This document shows, one piece after another, positions 43,071-51,932 of a DNA stretch of 64,000 bases. This stretch comes from Tenacibaculum dicentrarchi (lineage in GTDB: Bacteria; Bacteroidota; Bacteroidia; Flavobacteriales; Flavobacteriaceae), in assembly GCF_964036635.1 (NCBI RefSeq), contig NZ_OZ038524.1, forward strand, positions 2,547,001-2,611,000, in the 5' to 3' direction. The notes beneath the pieces were generated by a model. That model ran no database searches, was not told the DNA's origin, and worked only from the letters and a program-made list of their open reading frames with translations. A program made the translations under genes and the position numbers. Each line of letters begins with the position of its first letter. Positions within the stretch are counted from its first letter, which is position 1.

Positions 43071-43744
43071 TATTTTATATATTGTTTTATTTTTTGTGCA
43101 TCTTGTTCAAACTGCGTTCTTAAATGTAAGTACGACATTTTAAAATCATTTTGAGTTTTTGTAATTTTATGGCTACTATCAGCTATCAATTTTTTTAACT
43201 CTTCAATTTGATTTTGATGCTTTGTAATTTCGTTTGTAAGTTGTTTTATTTTTTCTGATTTTTCATTAACAACCGCTTCAAACTGTGTAATTTCTTTTTC
43301 TTTATTACCTATTTTAGCTACTAATTGCCCTTCAAAAGCTTTTGTAAAAGTACTATTTTCAGTATCTAATACCCCAATATAATGATTTATAGTTTCTAAT
43401 AAACTCTCTAAAGTTGCTCCCATTGTCGAAGCTGCTGCATAGGTTGAACGATATTTTGTAGCCTCGTCCATCGGAATTTTTTCTAAAGCTTTTAAGGCTT
43501 TTTTAAATTCTAGATAATCAAATCCTTCTAAGTTATTGTTTTCAATTGCTACTAATAATTTTTCTACAATAGCATTATCAACAGTACCACTAGTATTTGT
43601 GTTAGAACTTATAGGTGCTGATTCATTTACAACACTTACTTTTTCTACTGATGATTTTGGTGTCTCTTTTGAAACTACCTTTTTCTTGTTCACCTCTTCA
43701 CTTTCATCTTCAGTAAAAAATAGCGATTTTAAATTTTTTAACAT
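43070..43744 (-). CDS. coiled-coil cytosolic protein, first gene of the ABC/OmpA/AAA+ operon
   Basis: A 224-residue soluble protein: an acidic, Ser/Thr/Val-rich N-terminal part (residues 1-45), a helical domain (VEKLLVAIENNNLEGFDYLEFKKALKALEKIP), and a C-terminal coiled coil (KEITQFEAVVNEKSEKIKQLTNEITKHQNQIEELKKLI). The upstream in-frame ATG at 43783 lies before the -7 box at 43762-43769, so the ATG at 43744 is the start. It may be the soluble partner of the next gene product, which also has a coiled coil. Confidence 0.8.
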   Translation of the reverse strand: MLKNLKSLFFTEDESEEVNKKKVVSKETPKSSVEKVSVVNESAPISSNTNTSGTVDNAIVEKLLVAIENNNLEGFDYLEFKKALKALEKIPMDEATKYRSTYAAASTMGATLESLLETINHYIGVLDTENSTFTKAFEGQLVAKIGNKEKEITQFEAVVNEKSEKIKQLTNEITKHQNQIEELKKLIADSSHKITKTQNDFKMSYLHLRTQFEQDAQKIKQYIK

Positions 43745-43761
43745 AGTTACTCTAGTTTTAA

Positions 43762-43769
43762 CAAATTTA
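43762..43769 (-). promoter_or_regulatory. -7 promoter box of the ABC/OmpA/AAA+ operon
   Basis: TAAATTTG on the minus strand matches TAnnTTTG, 17 bases before the ATG at 43744. It is the only exact box found just upstream of the seven-gene run. Confidence 0.65.
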
Positions 43770-43806
43770 AAAAAATTAACCAAGTAAAAGTCTTTATCCT
43801 AATACA

Positions 43807-44310
43807 TTACTTTACAAATTTATTCCAACCTAATTTTAAAACCACTAATAAGACTAAGAATATAGCTATAAGCTGAGTAAAACTACCAATAAAGAAAACA
43901 CCTATAATTGCTTTTTGAATAAAATAGGTACTTAAAAAAGTAATAAATAAGATGATAAATAAGCCTGATAATTTATCAAAACCAGGAATTTCTTTTAAAG
44001 GAACTGTTTTTTTAATAATTAAAAACAGCAATATCATAGCTATTATCGGTAAATAATAGGTTACTAATTGAAGTTGCATTAAATTTTTACGCAAGAAGAA
44101 AAAATTATAAATAACCAAAATAATAGCTAAAAGACCAGGTATCGCTAAAGCATATATTAAAATACTATACACATATAAAATTGGCGATTTAGGACGAATC
44201 ATATTTGAAAATAAAAGCCCTAATAATGTAACTAAAAGTAAGGCTACATAGTAGTTTATTATATTGTTTGAATTATTACTAAGTATGTTTATAAGGTCGT
44301 ATACTGTCAT
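43807..44310 (-). CDS. five-helix membrane protein, unknown
   Basis: A 167-residue, very hydrophobic protein with about five helices (residues 18-36, 43-70, 82-100, 112-130 and 135-160). Only short loops, such as RPKSP and KKTVPLKEIPGFDKL, are polar. No family is recognised. It has its own -7 box at 44337 and lies upstream of the coiled-coil operon, in the same direction, with 62 bases between its stop and that operon's first ATG; it may or may not be part of that system. Confidence 0.7.
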   Translation of the reverse strand: MTVYDLINILSNNSNNIINYYVALLLVTLLGLLFSNMIRPKSPILYVYSILIYALAIPGLLAIILVIYNFFFLRKNLMQLQLVTYYLPIIAMILLFLIIKKTVPLKEIPGFDKLSGLFIILFITFLSTYFIQKAIIGVFFIGSFTQLIAIFLVLLVVLKLGWNKFVK

Positions 44311-44336
44311 GTTTTTCTTCTTTTATAGCTGACTCA

Positions 44337-44344
44337 CAAATTTA
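44337..44344 (-). promoter_or_regulatory. -7 promoter box of the five-helix membrane protein gene
   Basis: TAAATTTG on the minus strand matches TAnnTTTG, 26 bases before the start at 44310. Confidence 0.65.
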
Positions 44345-44465
44345 TAAGAATAATACTATTGATTTAGTTTTTACCTAAAAAATATCAAAAAACAAATAAT
44401 AACAGCTTTTATAAACGTATTTTTTACTTTTGATGATATTAAAAATCGGTATCATTATAAAGGTT

Positions 44466-44473
44466 TACATTTG
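44466..44473 (+). promoter_or_regulatory. -7 promoter box of the DUF2339-DUF3999 pair
   Basis: TACATTTG matches TAnnTTTG, 24 bases before the ATG at 44498. Confidence 0.65.
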
Positions 44474-44497
44474 ATGTGAAATTCAAAATGATATGCT

Positions 44498-46960
44498 ATG
44501 GAATTTTTATACTTTATAATGCCCTTACTCTGTTTTTATTTTATCAATAAAAATATCAACAAAAAATTTGAGCAACTCAATAAAACAATTGCAGATTTAC
44601 AAAAAGAAATTTTTTCAAAAAACACCGTTATAGCTAATAAAAATGTAGCATCCGAAGAAGAAGAAATAGTAACTCCGATAATTCCTACTCCTAAAAAAGA
44701 GGAAATTATAATACCTCCTATTACTGATTCTTTAAAAGTCAATCCTATTTTAGAGGATAAAAAAACAATAGAAAAACCGATTAAAGATACCATAAAATCA
44801 ATTCCTAAAAAATCATTTTTTGAACGATTTAAGGAGAAAAATCCTGATTTAGAAAAGTTCATCGGTGAAAATTTGATTAATAAACTTGGAATCTTAATTT
44901 TAGTATTAGGTATTAGTTTTTTTGTAAAATATGCCATTGATAAAGATTGGATAAACGAACCTGCAAGAGTTGGAATTGGTGTTTTATGTGGTTCTTTAAT
45001 TATGGTAATTGCTCATAAATTAAAGAAAAATTACACTTCTTTTAGTTCTGTTTTAGTGGCGGGAGCTATTAGTATTTTTTACTTTACTATTTATATTGCT
45101 TTTCATGAATATGAGTTATTTAGTCAAACGGTAGCTTTTGCTATTATGACGGTAATAACCATTTTCAGTACGCTTGTTGCGGTTTCTTATAACCGACAAG
45201 AACTCGCTGTTTTATCATTAATTGGTGGATTTTCAGCGCCATTTATGGTAAGTACGGGCGAAGGTAATTACGTAGTTTTATTTACGTACATTGCTATTTT
45301 AAACATCGGAATATTAGGGATTTCTTATTTTAAAAAATGGCGAATTTCAACAATATTATCTTTTATATTTACAACAATATTATTCGGAAGTTGGTGTGCT
45401 TTAAAAATAGGTAGCAACACATTTTCACATTCAGGAGCTTTAATTTTTGCAACCTTATTCTATTTTATATTTAGCATCACTATTGTTTTAAATAACCTTA
45501 GAAATAAAGGTGTTTTTTCTAAAATAGAATATTTTATTTTAGTAGCAAATACCTTTGTGTTTTTCGGATTAGGAATGTTAATTTTAAATGATTTAGCATC
45601 AAATTTAACAGGATTATTTACGTTATTATTGGCACTTTATAACATTGCTTACGCTACTGTTTTATATAAAAAATTCGGATTAGATAAAAACGCTATTTAC
45701 TTATTAATCGGACTTGCTTTAACTTTTGTTACCTTAACAATTCCAATTCAGTTTGAAGGTAATATCATTACTCTTTTTTGGGCTTCGGAAGCTATTTTAT
45801 TATTTTGGTTATCTCAAAAATCAAAAATAAACACCTTTAAAATTGGTGGATTTATAATACAAGTTTTAACACTTATCAGTTTATTTTTAGATTGGGAAAA
45901 ATACAGCTTTACAAAAGATTTAACTATCATTTTAAATCCGTTATTTATTGCAGGTTTAGTGGTTAGTAGTTCGCTATTTTTAACATACTGGTTATTAAAA
46001 AAAGAGAAAGAAATCGTTATAAAACACTTTTCTATAAATATTAATTTATATCGAAATATACTTTTAATTATCACTATTTTAATAACTTATTTTACGGGTA
46101 TTTTAGAAGTAAATTATCAAGCTTATCAATATTTAAAGAACACTTTTTCTGCCTTATCTTTTCCTGTCACATATCATTTTATATTTATTACGACCATATT
46201 ATATGTAGCATCAATATTAAAAAATAAAAATATTTCAAAAGGAATTTTAGTGGTAGGTATTGTTTCAACAGCACTTTATATTGTTGATTTTTACAAATTA
46301 CCTGCAAACGAATTAATTGAAAACTTCGTAGAAAACACTGATACAAACTATGCTTTTTACTTTCATTATATCGTTTTAAGTTGTTTAATTTATTTTGGAT
46401 ATCAGTGTTATTTAAAATTTAATATTTTATTTAAAATACGACCAAAATTGGCTAAATTATTGCCTTGGATATTTACTTTTGCCATTGTATATATTTTAAG
46501 TAATGAAATAATGATACATGGTTTACATCTTTCAAATACAATTGATACAGTAGTATTATCTGAAAAATTCACGGAATCAAAAAATGATTTTTACGATAAA
46601 AATATTTTTGTACGCAGCCAAATATCAGCGACTAAAACACAAATTATTAAAATAGGATATCCAATACTTTGGGGAGTTTTTTCTTTTATCTTTTTAATTA
46701 TTGGGATAAAAAAACAATGGAAAAACTTACGAGTAATCGCACTATCGTTACTTGGTTTAACTATTTTAAAACTTTTTATTTACGATATTAAAAACGTTTC
46801 AGAAACAGGAAAAATTATTGCCTTTATATTATTAGGGGTTTTAATTTTGATAATTTCTTTTGTGTATCAAAAATTAAAAAAATTAGTTATTGATGAAAAA
46901 ACAGCTAAAAATGATATTGAAAATGACGCTAAAAAAAACCATCAAGATGAAAAAATATAG
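44498..46960 (+). CDS. DUF2339 polytopic membrane protein
   Basis: An 820-residue inner-membrane protein. A short N-terminal helix and coiled coil (NKNINKKFEQLNKTIADLQKEIF) lead to a Pro/Ile-rich linker; from about residue 125 (LEKFIGENLINKLGILILVLGISFFVKYAIDKDWINEPARVGIGVLCG) it matches DUF2339 and has more than twenty hydrophobic helices. LSLIGGFSAPFMVSTGEGNY is another family segment. Function unknown; it is nearly always paired with a DUF3999 gene, as here, where the two overlap by 14 bases. Confidence 0.9.
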   Translation: MEFLYFIMPLLCFYFINKNINKKFEQLNKTIADLQKEIFSKNTVIANKNVASEEEEIVTPIIPTPKKEEIIIPPITDSLKVNPILEDKKTIEKPIKDTIKSIPKKSFFERFKEKNPDLEKFIGENLINKLGILILVLGISFFVKYAIDKDWINEPARVGIGVLCGSLIMVIAHKLKKNYTSFSSVLVAGAISIFYFTIYIAFHEYELFSQTVAFAIMTVITIFSTLVAVSYNRQELAVLSLIGGFSAPFMVSTGEGNYVVLFTYIAILNIGILGISYFKKWRISTILSFIFTTILFGSWCALKIGSNTFSHSGALIFATLFYFIFSITIVLNNLRNKGVFSKIEYFILVANTFVFFGLGMLILNDLASNLTGLFTLLLALYNIAYATVLYKKFGLDKNAIYLLIGLALTFVTLTIPIQFEGNIITLFWASEAILLFWLSQKSKINTFKIGGFIIQVLTLISLFLDWEKYSFTKDLTIILNPLFIAGLVVSSSLFLTYWLLKKEKEIVIKHFSININLYRNILLIITILITYFTGILEVNYQAYQYLKNTFSALSFPVTYHFIFITTILYVASILKNKNISKGILVVGIVSTALYIVDFYKLPANELIENFVENTDTNYAFYFHYIVLSCLIYFGYQCYLKFNILFKIRPKLAKLLPWIFTFAIVYILSNEIMIHGLHLSNTIDTVVLSEKFTESKNDFYDKNIFVRSQISATKTQIIKIGYPILWGVFSFIFLIIGIKKQWKNLRVIALSLLGLTILKLFIYDIKNVSETGKIIAFILLGVLILIISFVYQKLKKLVIDEKTAKNDIENDAKKNHQDEKI

Positions 46961-48194
46961 TTTATTAATTAGCTTATTCATTTCTCTTACTACTTTTACT
47001 CAAAATTATACAGGTAGTATTCATCCGATAAATGAAAACGGTTTGCATAAAATAATGCTACCGATAAAAGTTCGTTCGGCAGCAGCTGAAAATTACAGTT
47101 TTTTAAGAATTAAAGACTCTTTAAAAAACGATGTTCCGTATGTTTTAATATATAATAATGATAAAAAATTCTCAACCTTTGAGCAACTTAAAATAGCATC
47201 AAAAAATGTTATTAAAGATTCTGTAACGTCAATTGTAATCGAAAATAAATCCGTAGAAAAACTAGCTACAATTACGCTAAAAATTGCCAATACAAAAATA
47301 ATAAAAAGCTATAATCTATACGGAAGTGACAATGGTTCTGACTGGTTTGGATTAACTTCTAATCGTATTTTATCGCATAAAAGCACACCTAAAAAAACAG
47401 CTTCAGGAAAAATATTTTTAGAGCAAACTATTCATTTCCCTTTAAATACCTATCCTTTTTTACGCATCAATTTTGATGATAAAAACTCATTACCCATAAA
47501 TATTTTAGAAGCAGGAATCTATAAAAGTAAAATTTTCACTCAAAATGCAATTGAAATAAATCAATACAAACAAGAAGCTATTTCTACCGAAAAAAAGAAA
47601 AAGGTTACACAACTTAAATTTACGGCTGAAAATTCGCATAAAATAAATAGTATTTCTTTTAAAATTGACACTGATTTTTTTCTAAGAAATGCTAAAATCC
47701 TTGTAAAAAGAGAACGAAAAATTAAAAAACGTGTAGAAACTTACACTGAAAACATCGCTTCTTTTCAATTAAATTCTAAAAACAAAAACTCATTTACGTT
47801 TAACAACTTAAACGAAAAAGAGTTTATCATAGCAATTGAAAATAAAGATAATCCTGCTTTAGCAATAGAAAATATCCAATTATTTCAGAAGCCAATTTAT
47901 TTAATTGCTAATTTAAAGAAAGCAAATAATTACAAAATAATAGTTGATTCTACCTTAACAAAACCGTCGTACGATTTAGAAAATTTCATTTCATCGACTA
48001 CAAAAAATATCACAGAAACAAGTATTACATCGTTTTCTAAAAACAAAACTAAAACTGTATCGCCTAAAAATACACCTTTTTGGCAAACCACTATTTTTAT
48101 GTGGATTTGTATTGTATTAAGTGGTGGTTTTATTATTTATTTTGCTTTTTCTTTGATAAAAGATATTGGTAATCAAGAAAAAAAACAATCTTAA
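46947..48194 (+). CDS. DUF3999-like exported protein with C-terminal membrane anchor
   Basis: A 415-residue protein with signal peptide MKKYSLLISLFISLTTFTQ, a beta-rich periplasmic part (residues 20-380, with SDNGSDWFGLTSNRIL reminiscent of discoidin-like modules), and a C-terminal helix (TIFMWICIVLSGGFIIYFAFSLI). Position directly after DUF2339 and this layout support DUF3999. The ATG at 46947 is chosen because it starts a signal peptide; the longer frame from 46890 lacks one. The two products probably form a membrane complex. Its stop is four bases from the convergent glpQ stop. Confidence 0.78.
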   Translation: MKKYSLLISLFISLTTFTQNYTGSIHPINENGLHKIMLPIKVRSAAAENYSFLRIKDSLKNDVPYVLIYNNDKKFSTFEQLKIASKNVIKDSVTSIVIENKSVEKLATITLKIANTKIIKSYNLYGSDNGSDWFGLTSNRILSHKSTPKKTASGKIFLEQTIHFPLNTYPFLRINFDDKNSLPINILEAGIYKSKIFTQNAIEINQYKQEAISTEKKKKVTQLKFTAENSHKINSISFKIDTDFFLRNAKILVKRERKIKKRVETYTENIASFQLNSKNKNSFTFNNLNEKEFIIAIENKDNPALAIENIQLFQKPIYLIANLKKANNYKIIVDSTLTKPSYDLENFISSTTKNITETSITSFSKNKTKTVSPKNTPFWQTTIFMWICIVLSGGFIIYFAFSLIKDIGNQEKKQS

Positions 48195-48198
48195 AAAT

Positions 48199-49185
48199 TT
48201 AATTATCATTTAAAAAAGCGACCATTTTATCAGGAAAATCAGTAAAACCACCGTCAATATTAGCTTCAAAAAATAATACTTGCATCATTTCTTCAAACGA
48301 AGAGAATTCGTCTAAACTATCGGCTCTAAAAGTGTATGGATGCACTTTTAAGCCGAGCTGATGCGCTTCTGAAACTAAATTTGTAAAAGTAAATTTATCT
48401 GCTATTTTTTCGGCTAAAATTTGCTTATACCAAGGTCCTATTCCATCGGCATAAGTTGCAAAATGTTTTAATTCTTTTGTTTCTTCTTCAAATTCTATTA
48501 ACTGAACTAAAAACAAATCGGATTTTAATTCTTTTCGAATTCTTTCTAATTCCTTGGCATCAAAACATTGAAAAATACAGGCATCTTTTTTAGTTTTGTA
48601 ACCATAATCAGAAAGAATATCTAACGTTATTTTAGCGATATCTTTTCCATTTTTATGATGAAAATCAGGATTTTTTATCTCTGGATAAATTCCAATATTT
48701 TTATTTGTACTATAATTTAAACCTTGAATAAGTTCAATTTCTTGTTGTAAAGAATGAAGTTTAAAATTTCCTTTTCCTTTAGGAAATCGCTTTGGATAAA
48801 ATTGTTTTTGTGTTTTGGTATCAAACCGTTCGGTTACTTGTAATTGCTGTAATTCATCAAAAGTAAAATCGATTACATAATACCGATTATCTGCTCTTTT
48901 TTTATCAGGAAAAATAGTAGCTACATTGGTAACATCATCTAAATAAATATCATGAATAACAATTGGAATATTATCTTTACTTAGTACCAAATCTTGCTCA
49001 ATATAATCAGGATTCATAGCATATGCCATTGCTTTTGATTCCATGGTATGTTCAGGTAAATATCCTGATGCACCACGATGTGCAATTACTATTTTAGATA
49101 ATTTCATCTTTTTAATACTCGTTTTGTCTACCTTATTACATCCGAAGATAAAAAAGCAAAGAATAAATGTATAATAATGTTTCAT
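48199..49185 (-). CDS. glpQ: glycerophosphodiester phosphodiesterase, lipoprotein
   Basis: A 328-residue GDPD-family enzyme that releases glycerol 3-phosphate from glycerophosphodiesters outside the inner membrane. It begins with a lipoprotein signal ending IFGC (Cys16). The catalytic HRGASGYLPEHT (residues 37-48) contains both key His residues and the general Arg-Gly, followed by IEQDLVLSKDNIPIVIHD with the metal ligands. Length and motifs suit the periplasmic GlpQ type. It starts three bases after the stop of the YfcC-type permease gene, so the two are one operon. Confidence 0.93.
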   Translation of the reverse strand: MKHYYTFILCFFIFGCNKVDKTSIKKMKLSKIVIAHRGASGYLPEHTMESKAMAYAMNPDYIEQDLVLSKDNIPIVIHDIYLDDVTNVATIFPDKKRADNRYYVIDFTFDELQQLQVTERFDTKTQKQFYPKRFPKGKGNFKLHSLQQEIELIQGLNYSTNKNIGIYPEIKNPDFHHKNGKDIAKITLDILSDYGYKTKKDACIFQCFDAKELERIRKELKSDLFLVQLIEFEEETKELKHFATYADGIGPWYKQILAEKIADKFTFTNLVSEAHQLGLKVHPYTFRADSLDEFSSFEEMMQVLFFEANIDGGFTDFPDKMVAFLNDN

Positions 49186-49188
49186 CGT

Positions 49189-50682
49189 TTATAAATATAC
49201 CTGAATTGTTAAAGAAATCATGGTAAAAATTGTTAAAATAACAACCAAAGGAAGTGCAAATTTCAGCCATCTATCATAACCAACTTTTACAATTGCCAAA
49301 GAGGCTAAAATTAATCCTGTTGGGTTGATAAACGAAAATAAACCCATTCCGTATAAATAAGTATTGACAATAATTTCACGCCCAATACCAACCGTATCGG
49401 CTAGTGGCGACATTATCGGCATGGTTAAAACCGCCATTCCTGACGAACTTGGAATAAAAAATGATAAGCCCGAATAAATAAACAATAACACGTTTGCAAA
49501 AATTCCTTTTGGCATTCCTGTAGTAAATTCACTAGCGTTTTGTAAAATAGTATCGCTAATTAATCCTTGTTCCATCAATATTGAAACCCCTCGTGCGATT
49601 CCAATAATAAACGCAACACCCAATAAATCATTTGCACCTTTTATAAAGGTTGTTACAAAATTTTCTTCCTTCATTTTGGCTAAAAAACCAATAAGAATTG
49701 CCCCTACTAAAAAGACCACAGTCATTTCTTCAAACCACCATTCTAAACGAGAAACCCCGTAAATCATTACCACAAAACAAAGCGTAAAAACAGTTAATAT
49801 AACACGTAATCTTCCTGTTAAAACGTGAGTATCAGAAGTACTACTTCCAAAGATATTTTCAATCATTTCTTTTTGGTCATAAATAATTGATTTCGTAGGG
49901 TTTTTTTGAACTTTATTAGCATAACGTAAAATATAAATAACACAAATAACAATTCCACAAACCAGCATTAACAACCTTCCTGCAAAACCTGTTGTCCAGT
50001 TAATTCCTGCCGCATCCGAAGCAATAATAACACTAAACGGGTTTACTGTTGAACACATTGTTCCAATAGATGAACCTATATAAACACAGGCTAAAGCAAC
50101 AATAGCATCGTATCTTGCCGCCAAAAATATAGGAATTAAAATAGGATAAAAAGCAATGGTTTCTTCTGCCAATCCGAAGGTAGTTCCACCTGTGGCTATT
50201 AAACTTGTTACCACAAAAATTAACCAATATTCTTTCCCTTTTAATTTTTTTGCCAGCCATGCAATTCCTGCATCAAAAGCACCCGTAAAATTCATAATTC
50301 CGATAACACCTCCTAAAATTAACACAAACAAAATAATGTCTGACGATTGGGTGATTCCTCTTATTGGCGATTTTAAAAAAGCCAAAATTCCTTGAGGTTG
50401 CGCAGGTAATTCGGTGTAAGTTCCCGGCACACTAATCGGTTTAGAAATATCGCCATTTGTAAATTTTTCTAAAGGAATTTTAATCCCTAATTCCGCTAAT
50501 GATTCTTGAGTTGCAGGAAGTGTTTTTTGTTCTTTTAAATGTGAATATGTAAACGAATTACTACTTTTTTGATACTGCAAAGCATCAAATTTACCCGCAG
50601 GAATAAACCAAGTTAAAAGTGCCACCAAACCAGCTATTAATAACAAAATAGTATGCGGTGTAGGAAATTTAATATTTTTCAA
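49189..50682 (-). CDS. YfcC family (DcuC-like) membrane transporter
   Basis: A 497-residue permease of about 12 helices. The start FPTPHTILLLIAGLVALLTWFIPAGKF, the central GTTFGLAEETIAFYPILIPIFLAARYD, YIGSSIGTMCSTVNPFSVIIASDAAGI and the end SFFIPSSSGMAVLTMPIMSPLAD are characteristic of YfcC-type proteins (DcuC superfamily), which are thought to move basic amino acids or dicarboxylates. The substrate cannot be read. It is followed directly by glpQ, perhaps hinting at scavenging of small membrane-lipid products, but this is inference. Confidence 0.88.
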   Translation of the reverse strand: MKNIKFPTPHTILLLIAGLVALLTWFIPAGKFDALQYQKSSNSFTYSHLKEQKTLPATQESLAELGIKIPLEKFTNGDISKPISVPGTYTELPAQPQGILAFLKSPIRGITQSSDIILFVLILGGVIGIMNFTGAFDAGIAWLAKKLKGKEYWLIFVVTSLIATGGTTFGLAEETIAFYPILIPIFLAARYDAIVALACVYIGSSIGTMCSTVNPFSVIIASDAAGINWTTGFAGRLLMLVCGIVICVIYILRYANKVQKNPTKSIIYDQKEMIENIFGSSTSDTHVLTGRLRVILTVFTLCFVVMIYGVSRLEWWFEEMTVVFLVGAILIGFLAKMKEENFVTTFIKGANDLLGVAFIIGIARGVSILMEQGLISDTILQNASEFTTGMPKGIFANVLLFIYSGLSFFIPSSSGMAVLTMPIMSPLADTVGIGREIIVNTYLYGMGLFSFINPTGLILASLAIVKVGYDRWLKFALPLVVILTIFTMISLTIQVYL

Positions 50683-50860
50683 AATGTAAAAATTTTATTT
50701 TTGATAAAAGTAAAACAAATTCAAGACACAGACAGCCCTTGTTAAATAAATAATTATGAAACAAAAATTACAAAAAAGGTTTTTTCAAAAAGTAAAACAA
50801 AAATTAAATTTCACTTAAAAAACATACCTTTACATTTACATTTTATCTTAAAAAATTTTC

Positions 50861-51562
50861 ATGGAAAACTCATTTAACAACAAAATTCGCGTAGGGCAAT
50901 TATCAGTAACAGACCGCGTTTCTTTTTACAAAAAAACATACGCACACGTTGGTTTAGGCGTATTATTATTTATCTTTTTTGAATATTTATTATTGCAAAA
51001 CGCCAGCATTGTCGAATTTGCATTATCAATGACACAAGGCTACAAGTGGCTGTTATTGCTCGGTGGTTTTATGCTAATAACCAATTATGCCGAAAGCACC
51101 GCCTTAAAAACAACTGACAAAAACTTACAATATTTAGCCTATTCCGGCTATGTATTTGCCGAAGCATTTATCTTTATTCCGTTAATTTACATGGCAATTT
51201 CATACACCAATAATTTTGAAATTATCAAGCAAGCAGGAATTGTAACCCTAGGATTATTTGCAGGAATTTCATCAATTGTATTTATCACCAAAAAAGATTT
51301 CTCCTTTATAAAAGCAGGTTTAAGTATTGGTTTTTTCATTGCCATTGCCTTATTAATTGCAGGAACATTATTTGGTTTTAACCTTGGTTTATGGTTTTCT
51401 GTAGGAATGTGCGTACTAGCTGCGGGGTCTATTTTATACCAAACCTCAAACCTTGTTCACAAATTTTCTACTGATGACTATATCCCTGCTGCCATTGGAT
51501 TATTTGCTTCTTTAATGCTGTTATTTTGGTATGTTTTACAAATTTTTATGTCGAGAGATTAA
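50861..51562 (+). CDS. Bax inhibitor-1 / YccA family-like membrane protein
   Basis: A 233-residue protein with seven hydrophobic helices and the family features SFYKKTYAHVGLGVLLF at the N-terminus, YAESTALKTTDKNLQYLAYSGYVFAEAFIFIPLIY, and a final loop FSTDDYIPAAIGLFASLMLLFWYVLQIF, where the acidic DDY residues form part of the pH sensor in BI-1 proteins. BI-1 proteins leak Ca2+ or protect membrane proteases; the bacterial role is unsettled. Two TACATTTA boxes at about 50830 are weak promoter candidates. Confidence 0.85.
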   Translation: MENSFNNKIRVGQLSVTDRVSFYKKTYAHVGLGVLLFIFFEYLLLQNASIVEFALSMTQGYKWLLLLGGFMLITNYAESTALKTTDKNLQYLAYSGYVFAEAFIFIPLIYMAISYTNNFEIIKQAGIVTLGLFAGISSIVFITKKDFSFIKAGLSIGFFIAIALLIAGTLFGFNLGLWFSVGMCVLAAGSILYQTSNLVHKFSTDDYIPAAIGLFASLMLLFWYVLQIFMSRD

Positions 51563-51582
51563 AAGAACTATAAAAATTATTT

Positions 51583-51668
51583 GAAGCTATTTCCCGCTTT
51601 CCGCACTCGCTTTTTTTTGAAGAAAAATCAAAAAAAGAGCTCAAACAATTGCTTCAATCGGGGCTAGG
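51583..51668 (-). repeat. 86-nt structured intergenic repeat, copy C
   Basis: Same blocks as copy B (27814): 82 of 86 bases identical. CCCG (51593-51596) faces CGGG (51659-51662), whereas copy B has CCTG and CAGG: the T-A pair of B is replaced by C-G here, a compensatory change. The remaining differences are two A/T swaps near the GAAGC/GCTTC arms. This points to selection on RNA structure. Confidence 0.72.
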
Positions 51669-51761
51669 AATTTCTGCTTCATTTTATAAGTAGCTAAAAC
51701 CAAGTATATTTTATAAGAACTATTTTTAGAACCTATACTTGGCTTTATTACAAACAAAATA

Positions 51762-51906
51762 TCAGTTCGAGTGATTTTTTTCCTTCAAAAAAATTGTATC
51801 GAGAACTTTTTTAACATCAAAATGAATAAAAATTCATCAACATAAAAAAATCAAATTCTCGATACAATTTTAATTCTTTTTAGTCATTAAAATCACTCGA
51901 ATTGAC
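51762..51906. repeat. imperfect inverted repeat of the TTCGAGTGATTTT ... TTGTATCGAGAA family
   Basis: The left arm has TTCGAGTGATTTT, then AATTGTATCGAGAA (51765-51809); the right arm has the same two blocks in reverse complement (51857-51903), with different bases between them. About 50 bases separate the arms. It looks like a repetitive extragenic palindrome between convergent genes; similar motifs are, from memory, common in marine flavobacteria. Confidence 0.75.
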
Positions 51907-51932
51907 AAAAATTAGCATCAAAAAAAAAGAAA

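Larger units (their letters stand above)
51563..51932. other. 370-base convergent spacer filled by two repeats
   Basis: Between the BI-1 and sufS genes. It holds copy C of the 86-nt structured repeat (51583-51668) and the large inverted repeat (51762-51906). The 90 bases between them are AT-rich with no frame. Confidence 0.7.
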
